A stretch of DNA of 36,055 nt from Chloroflexota bacterium (lineage in GTDB: Bacteria; Chloroflexota; Anaerolineae; Anaerolineales; Anaerolineaceae), in NCBI GenBank assembly GCA_021372725.1, contig JAJFTV010000009.1, forward strand, positions 1 to 36,055. Reading direction: 5' to 3'. Made by a program: the position numbers and the translations under genes. The notes under the pieces are model-generated. The model searched no databases. It was not told where the DNA came from and saw only the letters and a list, made by a program, of their open reading frames with translations. Below, piece after piece: positions 8,411 to 16,133 of the stretch (position 1 is the first letter of the stretch; each line of letters begins with the position of its first letter).

Positions 8411-9019
8411 TTATTTTTTATTTACAGCGATCATCTTTAAAACAAAATCCACTTGTTGGTTTGCTTTTTGAATGATATCAAGCGATCCATTGGAAAGAAC
8501 CCAGGCACCGTTTAACCCATCTATCAAATATAATGCGGACTCTACGATTACGACCGGGTCGAAATCTTTGATAAATTCGCCGTTATTTTGACCATCCACG
8601 ATCTCTTTCAATAATTCCTTGTATATCGCACGATTGCGGAAGTGACTCGCAAAATCTTTATTCTTAATATGGGCAATTCTGATATGACCTGAAAGATCGG
8701 GGGGTGTTGATGAATATCGGGTTATCCTTTCCATAAATAGATATTTAAAGCGCGCCGAATGAGGCCCTGCCGGTAATTGATCCCTCATGGAAATAATTGC
8801 ACGGTCTTCTGCTTCAGAATAGGAAAGGAGGATATTTTCTTTAGATGAATAATAATGATAGAACGTACCAACAGTTATCCCCGTATTTGAGCAAATATCT
8901 TTGATGGTCACGTTTTCATAACCATATTGATTGATCAGTTCGAGGGTAACGTCATAAATCTTTTGTTTTGTTTCCATTGACAGAAGCTGTCGTTTGGTTA
9001 ATGGTTTCTGTACTTGCAT
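8411..9019 (-). CDS. TetR/AcrR-family transcriptional regulator
   Basis: A 202-residue repressor of normal TetR length. The N-terminal three-helix DNA-binding domain is at about residues 17-62: KQKIYDVTLELINQYGYENV, then DICSNTGITVGTFYHYYSSK, the classic TetR helix-turn-helix with GTFYHYF-like end. The remaining 140 residues are the helical ligand-binding and dimer domain, which gives no ligand clue. It is transcribed away from the catabolic operon that starts at 9643, and an imperfect 25-bp palindrome at 9160-9184 lies in the shared upstream region. It is therefore the likely local regulator of that operon. The gene and its flanks are AT-rich compared with the dehydrogenase genes. Confidence 0.92.
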   Translation of the reverse strand: MQVQKPLTKRQLLSMETKQKIYDVTLELINQYGYENVTIKDICSNTGITVGTFYHYYSSKENILLSYSEAEDRAIISMRDQLPAGPHSARFKYLFMERITRYSSTPPDLSGHIRIAHIKNKDFASHFRNRAIYKELLKEIVDGQNNGEFIKDFDPVVIVESALYLIDGLNGAWVLSNGSLDIIQKANQQVDFVLKMIAVNKK

Positions 9020-9159
9020 TCTTGTCCATCATTTCTATTGGAAAATCGTATAGGGAAATCTTTTTTGCATCATAATTCCTCTGTGTTATCTACATTGAAC
9101 AATAGATTCTGGATATTTTACCATACGCCATTTCCTCCAATTTTGTATGCATTGTGATA

Positions 9160-9189
9160 TTTGACACTATGAAATAGTGACAAATGTCA
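9160..9189. promoter_or_regulatory. Candidate TetR operator (overlapping palindromes)
   Basis: TTTGACACTAT (9160-9170), GAA, ATAGTGACAAA (9174-9184) form an 11-3-11 inverted repeat with one mismatch per arm. A second palindrome, TGACAAATGTCA, overlaps at 9178-9189. Both lie about 140-170 bp upstream of the TetR start codon, in the divergent region. Size and symmetry suit a TetR dimer pair; binding is inferred. Confidence 0.5.
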
Positions 9190-9204
9190 TTATAAAGAGA
9201 GATG

Positions 9205-9230
9205 AATACTAATTAATATTAATACTAATT
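9205..9230. repeat. AT-rich direct repeat near the TetR operator
   Basis: AATACTAATT occurs at 9205-9214 and 9221-9230, 16 bp apart, with the palindrome ATTAATATTAAT between them. Possible extra regulator site or UP-like promoter element. Confidence 0.3.
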
Positions 9231-9280
9231 CTAGAATTCATTATAGGTAATCTTTTGAATATGTCGACAAGCTTATAGTT

Positions 9281-9490
9281 CTGACTTCGAAGTCAGCATG
9301 GCAAGTATCGGTAATTCCAATGAGAATTCAATGACGAAGAAGTTTCTTCAAAATACTGAATGACAAGAGGCAAGCCTATACGGTTATGAGACATTTGCGA
9401 TGTGATGGCCAGGCTTCCCTATCCCATATTGGGATACCCCAACAGACTCATCTAACCCTGTTTGCCAAATCGCAGGGGAGCAGCCCAAAG
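9281..9490 (+). ncRNA. Putative structured leader of the 9643 operon (no known class)
   Basis: The 450-bp region before the first operon gene has no supported ORF but many pairings. They are: CTGACTTCGAAGTCAG (9281-9296, tetraloop hairpin); AAGCCT (9373-9378) with AGGCTT (about 9411-9416); TATCCCA/TGGGATA (9420-9426/9430-9436, loop TAT); CCCTG/CAGGG around 9456-9477; and a possible long-range TGCGAT/ATCGCA. It does not match the conserved cores of the riboswitches I could compare (cobalamin, TPP, SAM, c-di-GMP, glycine, T-box). It may be a leader RNA or just palindromic spacer. Covariation is needed to decide. Confidence 0.3.
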
Positions 9491-9642
9491 GGAAAAAGTC
9501 ACATCAGCAGCCAAAATGGCAGAAAAGTGGAATACCTGGCGTAAAAAGGTGCGAGTAATTGGGTTTGGAGCTTGAAATATGAGACCAGTGATTAAATATC
9601 GATTTTTTCAAATCAAACACATCAAATATAGAGGAGACAAAA

Positions 9643-10470
9643 ATGGCATGGCAAAATTTTGTTAAACCGGTAAAGCTAGAGGAATACAGCGAATTGTTAA
9701 AAGAACACATAATGATGGAGCGTAGAAATGGCATCATTATGCTTTCCATGCATACCAACGGTGGCCCGGCCGTATGGGCATCCCCAATGCATGGCGCGCT
9801 GCCACAAGCCTTCCATTATGTTGGAAACGATCCAGAAAATGAAGTGATGATTTTAACCGGCACCGGCTCATCCTTTATTGGAAGCGTTTCTTCGGAGTTT
9901 TGGGAACGGGATCAGGCAGGCGGAGTTGGTTACGACGAAATCGTGTATGACGGCAGCAAATTGGTAGAAAATCTTTTGTGGGATCTGGACATTCCCACTA
10001 TTGGTGTCCTCAATGGCCCAACCCGATGTCATACAGAGCTGGCCACAATGTGCGATATTACCATCTGCGCGGATACGACAACATTCTACGAATCACATTT
10101 TCCACACCACGTACCGGGTGATGGCAACGCCTTGTCGTTCCAACACATAATGGGTACCAAACGCGCTGCGTACTACATGTACACAGGCAAGTCGTTCGAC
10201 GCTCAAGCTGCTCTGGAAATGGGACTTGTCAGCGAAGTGCTTCCTTTGGATAAGGTTAAGGATCGTGCCTGGGAAATCGCGGAAACCATTATGAAAGCCC
10301 CTCGTGTCGTTCGTCGCCTGACCAGCCAGGTTGCCAAACGTCCCTGGCAGCGTGTTGTGATGGATGATTTCAAGATGGGAATGGTCTTTGAGGCCTACGG
10401 CGCAAGAATGGAAGGGACCGCGAAATGGGGAAGGGTTGGTCCCAGGGAAGGTAAATTACCTGGTGAATAA
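9643..10470 (+). CDS. Crotonase-fold hydrolase resembling 6-oxocamphor hydrolase (beta-diketone retro-Claisen cleavage)
   Basis: A 275-residue crotonase-superfamily protein that starts the operon; AGAGGAGA precedes the ATG. It has TGTGSSFIG and NGPTRCHTELATMCDITICA, but its best fit by eye is 6-oxocamphor hydrolase (CamK) of Rhodococcus, recalled from memory. The key residues of that enzyme appear to be kept: His122 as H130 (RCHTEL), His145 as H152 (ESHFPHH), Asp154 as D160 (VPGDGN, one residue closer) and Glu244 as E250 (MVFEAYG). The start region EYSELLKEHIMMERRNGIIMLSMHT also matches the CamK pattern. That enzyme opens non-enolisable beta-diketones by C-C hydrolysis without CoA. A true enoyl-CoA hydratase would show acidic catalytic residues that are not obvious here. 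Substrate unknown. Confidence 0.8.
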   Translation: MAWQNFVKPVKLEEYSELLKEHIMMERRNGIIMLSMHTNGGPAVWASPMHGALPQAFHYVGNDPENEVMILTGTGSSFIGSVSSEFWERDQAGGVGYDEIVYDGSKLVENLLWDLDIPTIGVLNGPTRCHTELATMCDITICADTTTFYESHFPHHVPGDGNALSFQHIMGTKRAAYYMYTGKSFDAQAALEMGLVSEVLPLDKVKDRAWEIAETIMKAPRVVRRLTSQVAKRPWQRVVMDDFKMGMVFEAYGARMEGTAKWGRVGPREGKLPGE

Positions 10471-10483
10471 AAGGGAACCCGGC

Positions 10484-11002
10484 ATGGAAAAGGATTGGGA
10501 GTTTCACCACATCGCGGTAATCGTGCGCGACATGGAAAAGGCGGCTGAATACTTCGAAACCATTGGTTTGATGCCGGTTGATCTTAAATTGCTTGGCATG
10601 CATCTCGAAGGCTTCGAGTTGATGGCAGGAAGCCAAATATACAAAGACTATAAGCTTTTTGGCAAGACGCCTGATACTCCAGTCAAGCAAAAAGTGAGGT
10701 TCTTCGAGAGAGGCGGACTATTGATTGAGGTAATTCAACCCGTTGAAGGATACTCTCAAAACACAGAGTTTTTAGAAAAGCATGGAGAGGGTATAGACCA
10801 CATTTGCTATTTTGTGGAAGACCTTGAGAAAGAAAGAGCCAAATTCATTAAGCGCGGGATGTCCATTATTGTGTCTGCTACAGGAACATCGAGCTTTATA
10901 TACATTGACACCCGTGAGGTTGGAAACATTATGCTGGAACTGGTTCAAAAATCGACCCAAGAGAAAACCACAGGGCAGGATTTGGGAAAATACCGAATTT
11001 AA
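10484..11002 (+). CDS. VOC-superfamily (glyoxalase/methylmalonyl-CoA epimerase-like) protein
   Basis: A 172-residue protein with two beta-alpha-beta-beta-beta modules. Module 1 begins WEFHHIAVIVRDMEKAAEYF and ends GGLLIEVIQPVEG; module 2 begins GIDHICYFVEDLEKERAKF and ends NIMLELVQ. The four expected metal ligands can be proposed: a His in FHHIAV, the Glu of LIEVI, the His of DHICY and the Glu of MLELV, as in methylmalonyl-CoA epimerase and glyoxalase I. The reaction is not predictable: isomerase, lyase or dioxygenase are all open. The ATG at 10484 is chosen by homology and by AAAAGGGA upstream. It starts 13 nt after the hydrolase gene and is surely co-transcribed with it. Confidence 0.85.
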   Translation: MEKDWEFHHIAVIVRDMEKAAEYFETIGLMPVDLKLLGMHLEGFELMAGSQIYKDYKLFGKTPDTPVKQKVRFFERGGLLIEVIQPVEGYSQNTEFLEKHGEGIDHICYFVEDLEKERAKFIKRGMSIIVSATGTSSFIYIDTREVGNIMLELVQKSTQEKTTGQDLGKYRI

Positions 11003-11090
11003 AACTACTGGCTCGCCGTCAATTACCAGGTGGTCGCAGGTCAGGCAAAGGTGCTTCATGCACCGCGGTGACCCGACCACCTCGGACAAG
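11003..11090 (-). pseudogene. Antisense remnant of a 2-oxoacid dehydrogenase E2 gene (C-terminal catalytic motif)
   Basis: Reading the minus strand, 11060 to about 11007 gives MKHLCLTCDHLVIDGEPVV, matching MMHLCLTYDHRVIDGEPAV of the intact E2 at 14317-14373, including the acetyltransferase HxxxDG motif. Over 51 aligned bases (E2 14317-14367) about 40 match by eye. Just upstream (11088-11061) LVRGGRVTAV in another frame matches VVREGRV of E2, so a small indel has shifted the frame. Homology fades past 11090 and stops at the VOC stop codon. It is a decayed fragment of a second, divergent E2 gene in inverted orientation, not a gene. Confidence 0.75.
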
Positions 11091-11233
11091 AGAGGTTACG
11101 TACAACGAAATTCTCTAGGAAACATGTTGCGAGCCATTTGTTTGGTCAGTCAAATTGGGAGTACCTGAAGATCAACCATCACTCAAATCAGTTCTAAATA
11201 AAACATCATTTTTAAAAAAGGAGAGATTCATTT

Positions 11234-12205
11234 ATGGATCATACAGAGCTTTCGCAAGAGAAGCTGGTAGAGTTGTACCGCTTGCTGCTCTTCACCCGCC
11301 GTTCTGAAGAACATCTGATCGAGCTTTACAGGAGCGGACGAGCCCCCAGCTTACCCCATAGCAGCATCGGGCAAGAGGCGGTGGGAGTTGCCTCGACCTT
11401 CGCACTGGAACCGAAGGACCTCGTTTCGCCAACTCTGCGTGGCCACGGCGTTTTTTTGGCCAAGGGCGTGCCGATCAAAGATATCATGGCAGAGGTCTAC
11501 AAGAAGAAAACCGGTCCTTCAGGGGGAAAGTGGTCGTACCATCATATTTCCGACACCCAGCGCGGGGTTATGCTGACCAGTGCTGTAATCGCCGGATCGG
11601 TCCCGCCTGCGGTGGGCGCTGCTCTGGCCTCCAAACTGCGTGGCTCCGGGCAGGTAATGCTGGCCTTTTTCGGGGATGGCGGTTCCAGCCGGGGTGACAT
11701 TCACGAAGCCATGAATATGGCCGCTGTAATGGACCTGCCTGTCGTGTTCATCGTTGAAAATAACCTGTACGCTATGTCGGTACCCATTGCAAAGCAGACC
11801 AAAAACCCCAATATCGGCGACAGAGCTGCCGGTTACGGAATCCCCGGTGTAATTGTGGACGGCTGTGACGCGTTGGAAGTGTATCACCACACAAAAATTG
11901 CGGTAGACCGGGCTCGCCGGGGAGAAGGTCCTACCCTGATCGAGTGCAAGACCTACCGCTGGCGGGCACATATGGAGATGGACAACCCAGACGACAACCG
12001 CCCAGCCGACGAGCTGGCCTTCTGGCGCAGCAAGTGCCCGGTGAAGAAGTTGGAAGCCGATCTGCGCGAGCGCGGCTATCTCGATGACGCTATCATCCAG
12101 GGCTTGGAAACCGGGATAGCTCAAGAGCTGAAGGAGGCGGTTGCTTACGCCGAGTCCAGCCCCAGCCCGCTGCCTGAAGAAGTCTTTACGGACGTATACG
12201 CTTGA
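11234..12205 (+). CDS. Thiamine pyrophosphate-dependent dehydrogenase E1 component, alpha subunit (acetoin/2-oxoacid type)
   Basis: A 323-residue E1-alpha. The TPP/Mg motif is complete: FFGDGGSSRGDIHEAMNMAA through VVFIVENNLYAMS (GDG to ENN, about residues 147-177). The N-terminus has the usual LLLFTRRSEEHLIELYRSGR and the substrate/phosphorylation-loop region YRWRAHMEMDNPDD. It forms an alpha2-beta2 E1 with the next gene and decarboxylates a 2-oxoacid or cleaves acetoin, passing the acyl or acetaldehyde-derived unit to lipoyl-E2. ENNLYAMS and overall look are closer to AcoA than to PdhA, but substrate cannot be fixed. AAAGGAGAG precedes the ATG by 9 nt. It follows 230 bp of spacer holding the E2 remnant. 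Confidence 0.93.
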   Translation: MDHTELSQEKLVELYRLLLFTRRSEEHLIELYRSGRAPSLPHSSIGQEAVGVASTFALEPKDLVSPTLRGHGVFLAKGVPIKDIMAEVYKKKTGPSGGKWSYHHISDTQRGVMLTSAVIAGSVPPAVGAALASKLRGSGQVMLAFFGDGGSSRGDIHEAMNMAAVMDLPVVFIVENNLYAMSVPIAKQTKNPNIGDRAAGYGIPGVIVDGCDALEVYHHTKIAVDRARRGEGPTLIECKTYRWRAHMEMDNPDDNRPADELAFWRSKCPVKKLEADLRERGYLDDAIIQGLETGIAQELKEAVAYAESSPSPLPEEVFTDVYA

Positions 12206-12221
12206 ACCGAGGGAAATAATT

Positions 12222-13265
12222 ATGACTGACAAAGATCCACAAATTATAAAGTCCGTTGAAGGAACCATGGCAGATGGCATCCGGCAGGCGCTGAGTGAGG
12301 AGATGCGCCGGGATGAGCGTGTTTTTCTGATGGGGGAAGATATTGCCATTTACGGTGGCGGTTTCAAAACCACCCGCGGAATGATTAACGAATTCGGTCC
12401 CAATAAGATCATCGATACCCCATTGGCAGAATCGGCCATCGTCGGTCTTGGGATCGGGGCGGCCTGGAACGGCATGCGCCCGGTGGTCGAGATTATGTTT
12501 GCCGACCTGCTGACGCTCCCCTTCGATCAAATCGTGAACAACGCCGCGAAATGGCACTACCTGAGCAATGGGCAAGATAAAATCCCGCTGGTCATCCGCA
12601 CCTCCCATGGCGGCGGGACAGGGTTTGGCGCAATGCACAGCCAGAGCGCCGAAGCCTGGTTCGCCAACATTCCGGGAATTAAGTTGGTCATGCCCTCCAA
12701 TCCTGCTGACGCAAAGGGTTTGCTCAAGGCCTCCATTCGTGATGACAACCCGGTCATATTTTTCGAGCATAAGGCCTTGTACTTCGTAAAAGGTCCGATA
12801 CCCGAAGGTGAGAACATTATCCCGCTCGGTAAAGCGTCCATTAAGAATGAAGGCAGCGATGTGACCATTGTGGCTTGGGGCATGATGGTACTGCGCGCCC
12901 TTGAAGCTGCCAAGCTGCTGGCTGAAGAAGGAGTCTCTGCTGAGGTAATTGACCTGCGCACAATCGTCCCGCTCGACAAAGAGACCATTCTGGAGAGTGT
13001 CCGCAAGACGGGCAAGCTGGTTACGGTCGAGGAAGCGCCCAAGACCGGAGGCTTTGGTGGTGAGATCGCTGCTCTGGCAGTCGAGGAAGCCATCGACTAC
13101 CTCGAAGGTCCCGTTGTGCGGGTTGCCGGCCTGGATACACCCATCCCGGAGGCAAAGGTGATGGAAGCGGTCTACTTCCCGAATGCCAAACGAATCGTAG
13201 CTGCAGTTCATAAAGCTATGGGGCTGGAGGCTGAATTAACCGACGCCCAGGGTATTGGAGCTTAA
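12222..13265 (+). CDS. Thiamine-dependent dehydrogenase E1 component, beta subunit
   Basis: A 347-residue E1-beta (transketolase central plus C-terminal domains). Seen are MADGIRQALSEEMRRDERVF, VFLMGEDIAIYGGGFKTTRG, the TPP-contact glutamate region TPLAESAIVGLGIGAAWNG, and RTSHGGGTGFGAMHSQSAEA with the conserved catalytic-loop histidines. The C-terminal half carries VSAEVIDLRTIVPLDKETIL and TVEEAPKTGGFGGEIAA. It pairs with the E1-alpha gene that ends 16 nt upstream. The ATG at 12222 has GAGGGA 7 nt before it and is preferred over upstream in-frame ATG 12141, which would overlap E1-alpha. The following E2 gene starts 1 nt after its stop. Confidence 0.94.
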   Translation: MTDKDPQIIKSVEGTMADGIRQALSEEMRRDERVFLMGEDIAIYGGGFKTTRGMINEFGPNKIIDTPLAESAIVGLGIGAAWNGMRPVVEIMFADLLTLPFDQIVNNAAKWHYLSNGQDKIPLVIRTSHGGGTGFGAMHSQSAEAWFANIPGIKLVMPSNPADAKGLLKASIRDDNPVIFFEHKALYFVKGPIPEGENIIPLGKASIKNEGSDVTIVAWGMMVLRALEAAKLLAEEGVSAEVIDLRTIVPLDKETILESVRKTGKLVTVEEAPKTGGFGGEIAALAVEEAIDYLEGPVVRVAGLDTPIPEAKVMEAVYFPNAKRIVAAVHKAMGLEAELTDAQGIGA

Positions 13266-13266
13266 C

Positions 13267-14445
13267 ATGGCTACTGCAGTGATTATTCCGGATATTGGGC
13301 ATGGGATGGTGTCAGCCACCATCGTGGATTGGCTGGTGGAAGAAGGATCTCCGGTGGATGCTGGAGATCCCCTCCTGACTGTCGAGACCGAGAAGGTCAC
13401 AACCGATGTGATGAGCCCAAGCAGCGGCTTGCTGCGCAGGATCATCTGTCCGGTAGGTTCAGAGGTAACCCCCAACCAGGTAGTGGGGATAATCGGTGAG
13501 CTTGAAGAGAACCTGGATGAGTTCTCATTGGGCGGAGCGGGTGAAGTCAGCGAAAGCACCCAGCCGGCTGAGGCGGCTGCGCCAGAGCTTGAACGAGCCA
13601 ACAAAATTTTGGCTGTACCGGCAGTCAAACGCGTTGCAAAAGAGAATAATATCAACCTGACACTGGTTCACGGCAGTGGACCGGACGGCCGAATCATGAT
13701 GGAAGATGTTGATCGGGCGATCGACGCTCAAAAATCAGCCGTACATCCGGTGTCACCAGCCGGAAAAACGGATTATGATGTGATCCCTCTGATCGGTATC
13801 CGTAAGACCATCGCTGAACGCCTGTCTTTAAGTAAGCGCACTGTGGCCGACGTCACCACTGTGGCGGAAGTTCACATGGACGAAGTCCGTCGTCTGCGCG
13901 AACAGGTAAAGGTCTCTTATACAGCTTACGTGGTCAGGGCTGTAATCAAAGCAACGAAGGAATTTCCCATACTCAATTCATCCCTTGAAGAGGACCGGAT
14001 TATTGTCCATCATGCTGTCAACATGGGCGTGGCTGTAGCGACCGGCAACGGCCTGATGGTTCCCGTTATTCAAAACGCAGGAGAAATGACTCTCATCGAG
14101 CTGTCGGAGGCGATTAACCGCCTTGGTGAAAAGGGTCGGAACGGTGAACTGACCCAGGAAGATTTCGAAGGCGGTACATTGACCGTAACGAACTCGGGAA
14201 CATTCGGATCGCTGTTCTTTACCCCAATCATCAACGCTCCCCAGTCGGCAGTGATTGGGATCGGCAAAGTATTCGAAACCCCTGTCGTCCGGGAGGGCCG
14301 GGTTGCCGTAGGTTGGATGATGCATCTTTGCTTAACCTACGACCACCGTGTGATCGACGGTGAACCAGCGGTTAAATTCCTGCAGGCGGTGAAGAAAGAT
14401 TTGGAGGAGCCCAATTGGATGATTGAGACTTCATCAGGGAAATAG
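13267..14445 (+). CDS. Dihydrolipoamide acyltransferase (E2) of the same dehydrogenase complex
   Basis: A 392-residue E2. The N-terminal lipoyl domain (residues 1-78) has its lysine at K43 in VETEKVTTDVMSP. A peripheral subunit-binding domain follows a short linker at about 117-155 (AVKRVAKENNINLTLVHGSG). The C-terminal chloramphenicol acetyltransferase-like domain ends with the active site LTYDHRVIDGEPAV at about 355-368. One lipoyl domain only. It transfers the acyl group from E1 to CoA at the core of the complex. ATG 13267 with GGAG at 13257-13260 is preferred over TTG 13255. No E3 (lipoamide dehydrogenase) gene follows, so E3 must come from elsewhere. Confidence 0.95.
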   Translation: MATAVIIPDIGHGMVSATIVDWLVEEGSPVDAGDPLLTVETEKVTTDVMSPSSGLLRRIICPVGSEVTPNQVVGIIGELEENLDEFSLGGAGEVSESTQPAEAAAPELERANKILAVPAVKRVAKENNINLTLVHGSGPDGRIMMEDVDRAIDAQKSAVHPVSPAGKTDYDVIPLIGIRKTIAERLSLSKRTVADVTTVAEVHMDEVRRLREQVKVSYTAYVVRAVIKATKEFPILNSSLEEDRIIVHHAVNMGVAVATGNGLMVPVIQNAGEMTLIELSEAINRLGEKGRNGELTQEDFEGGTLTVTNSGTFGSLFFTPIINAPQSAVIGIGKVFETPVVREGRVAVGWMMHLCLTYDHRVIDGEPAVKFLQAVKKDLEEPNWMIETSSGK

Positions 14446-14550
14446 CTAAGCCCCCGGTAGCGGGGCAAGTCAATAATCTTTTATGTTTTTCATAGCTTAG
14501 ATAAGACAAAATAAATTAATCTTGAAATGAAACCAGAAGAGGAGGAATAA

Positions 14551-15987
14551 ATGTCTACCTTGCCTAGCACGGCACAACAATCAATTCCAACTGCAAAACC
14601 TAAGCGAAATTGGGTGCATATCTTGGGCGCGGCAGGAGCAGTGATTGTTTATATAATCGTTCAGAGCCTGCATTTTACGGGATTAACCCCCCAGGGCCAA
14701 GGTATGCTGGCACTTTTGTTGGCCGCTGTGGTTCTTTGGATCACGCAACCCATTCCCATGGCTTATACATCCCTGCTTCTCGTCCTGATCCCATGGATGT
14801 TAGGTTATATTAAACCAGAGGTTGCATTTGGCGCCTTTTCAGGCACCACTTTCTGGCTGGTATTCGGTGTTCTGGCCATGGGAAGCTGCGTCGCGGCATC
14901 TCCATTTTCCAGGCGTATTTGCCTGATGATCTTATCCCTGATCGGCAAACCGACCTTTAAGCGTGTTTTAGCTGTAAGCTTTGTCATGATGTTGGTTCTG
15001 GGCTATTTTATCCCGGCAACCACAGCAAAAATAGCTGTTCTATTTGCCATTCTTTTGCCTATCGTCGTACTGTTTGGTGTTCAAACGAAGAGCCGAATCG
15101 GCACAGGCCTGGCTATTTCAATCGCTACAATCGGTTCTGTCACAATGATTGCTACACCTACGGCAGGCTCAATCACAGCTATGGCTTACGGTGTCTTGAC
15201 GAAGGGCGGCGTAAATGTTTCGTTTACGCAATGGGCGCTCATTGCTTTGATCCCTGTTGTCGCGATATTTTTGCTGTATTATCTGTTTGTAAGCTGGTAT
15301 ATCAAGCCGGAGGCGAAAGAAGCTATCGGTGGACGCGAAAAGGTTCAAGAAGATCTGAAAGCCCTCCCCCCGATGTCTATAAAAGAAATCTGGGTGCTTG
15401 TCGTCACGGTTGGGATTTTGGTAGGTTGGTTGGCTGGTCTGAATTCCACGATGGTCGTCCTGGTTGGTGTATTGCTTTATGTTCTCCCCGGTATCGGTGT
15501 GATGTCATTTAGCAATCTGATCAGCAAAGGCGTTCACTGGGAAACTCTCATCTTCCTGGGCACCGTGTTGGCTTTAGGCCCCATGCTCGGAGCAGTTGGT
15601 CTCACTGAATTTTTCACAGGGATCCTATCCGCACCCTTTGCGATTGCCACCAATCCCTTCATGTTCGTGGTTGCCATGGTTCCAATTATGCTATTGGTCG
15701 TCGGAACCATGATACACATTCCGTCCATACCGTTATTCGTACCAATCTTGATAGAAATGGGACCTTTAGCTGGGGTGAGCCCCATCCTTGGCGTGATGAT
15801 GTATATGTCAATGTGGCCGCAGTTCTTTTTCTGGTTCATTGCGCCCAATTTTGCTATGGCCAAGAAGGATGACATCGGTAATGTAAAAGATTGGATAATC
15901 ATGAGCGCGGCGTTATTTGTAATTGAAATAATCGTCTGGGCTGCATATGTCTATATTGCCCCGGCCCTTGGTTTAATACCCGCATAA
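14551..15987 (+). CDS. DASS (SLC13) family anion:sodium symporter, CitT/DiT1-like
   Basis: A 478-residue polytopic protein with about 12-14 hydrophobic segments. The two family motifs are present in modified form: GYFIPATTAKIAVLFAILLP near residues 150-170, and GTMIHIPSIPLFVPILIEMG in the second half. WITQPIPMAYTSLLLVLIPW in the N-terminal part is also typical. DASS carriers import di- and tricarboxylates with sodium or by exchange; PATTA instead of SNTAT is the CitT/plastid-DiT1 variant. It follows the dehydrogenase genes after 105 bp with an excellent AGAGGAGGAATAAATG. It probably imports an anionic substrate of the operon or exchanges a product. Confidence 0.9.
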   Translation: MSTLPSTAQQSIPTAKPKRNWVHILGAAGAVIVYIIVQSLHFTGLTPQGQGMLALLLAAVVLWITQPIPMAYTSLLLVLIPWMLGYIKPEVAFGAFSGTTFWLVFGVLAMGSCVAASPFSRRICLMILSLIGKPTFKRVLAVSFVMMLVLGYFIPATTAKIAVLFAILLPIVVLFGVQTKSRIGTGLAISIATIGSVTMIATPTAGSITAMAYGVLTKGGVNVSFTQWALIALIPVVAIFLLYYLFVSWYIKPEAKEAIGGREKVQEDLKALPPMSIKEIWVLVVTVGILVGWLAGLNSTMVVLVGVLLYVLPGIGVMSFSNLISKGVHWETLIFLGTVLALGPMLGAVGLTEFFTGILSAPFAIATNPFMFVVAMVPIMLLVVGTMIHIPSIPLFVPILIEMGPLAGVSPILGVMMYMSMWPQFFFWFIAPNFAMAKKDDIGNVKDWIIMSAALFVIEIIVWAAYVYIAPALGLIPA

Positions 15988-15991
15988 CAAA

Positions 15992-16071
15992 TTTTCCTCA
16001 TCACATTTGCTGAGGAAAAAGAGTATATTCAAGTCAATCGATCTGGAGTCGTTGAGGCTCCAGATCGATTG
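15992..16071. terminator. Two adjacent hairpins between convergent genes
   Basis: TTTTCCTCA/TGAGGAAAA (15992-16000/16011-16019) begins 5 bp after the transporter stop. A perfect 14-bp stem CAATCGATCTGGAG/CTCCAGATCGATTG (16035-16048/16058-16071, 9-nt loop) follows. Neither has a clean T-run after it on the plus strand, so they could be bidirectional or processing signals rather than classical terminators. Confidence 0.5.
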
Positions 16072-16133
16072 TATATGCCCCCTCATAGCATCTAAAGTGA
16101 TCACTCGATCCCCCCTTTATAACCTTTCATCCC

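Noticed and set aside
9360..9520. Cobalamin, TPP, SAM or c-di-GMP riboswitch
   Set aside because: Short GC-rich words looked suggestive, but none of the conserved cores of these classes is present in order.
10772..11089. 105-codon minus-strand frame as a real gene
   Set aside because: Only its first about 30 codons resemble E2; the rest is antisense to the VOC gene. Annotated as an E2 remnant instead.
11519..12349. 276-codon minus-strand frame
   Set aside because: Antisense to E1-alpha and the start of E1-beta, no motifs.
12186..13211. 341-codon minus-strand frame
   Set aside because: Entirely antisense to the E1-beta gene, low-complexity composition and no recognised motifs; a shadow of codon usage.
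14450..14466. GCCCC/GGGGC hairpin between E2 and the DASS gene as an operon-ending terminator
   Set aside because: The stem is only five pairs with a loose loop and no adjacent T-run; at most a weak attenuator, and the transporter has a strong SD downstream.
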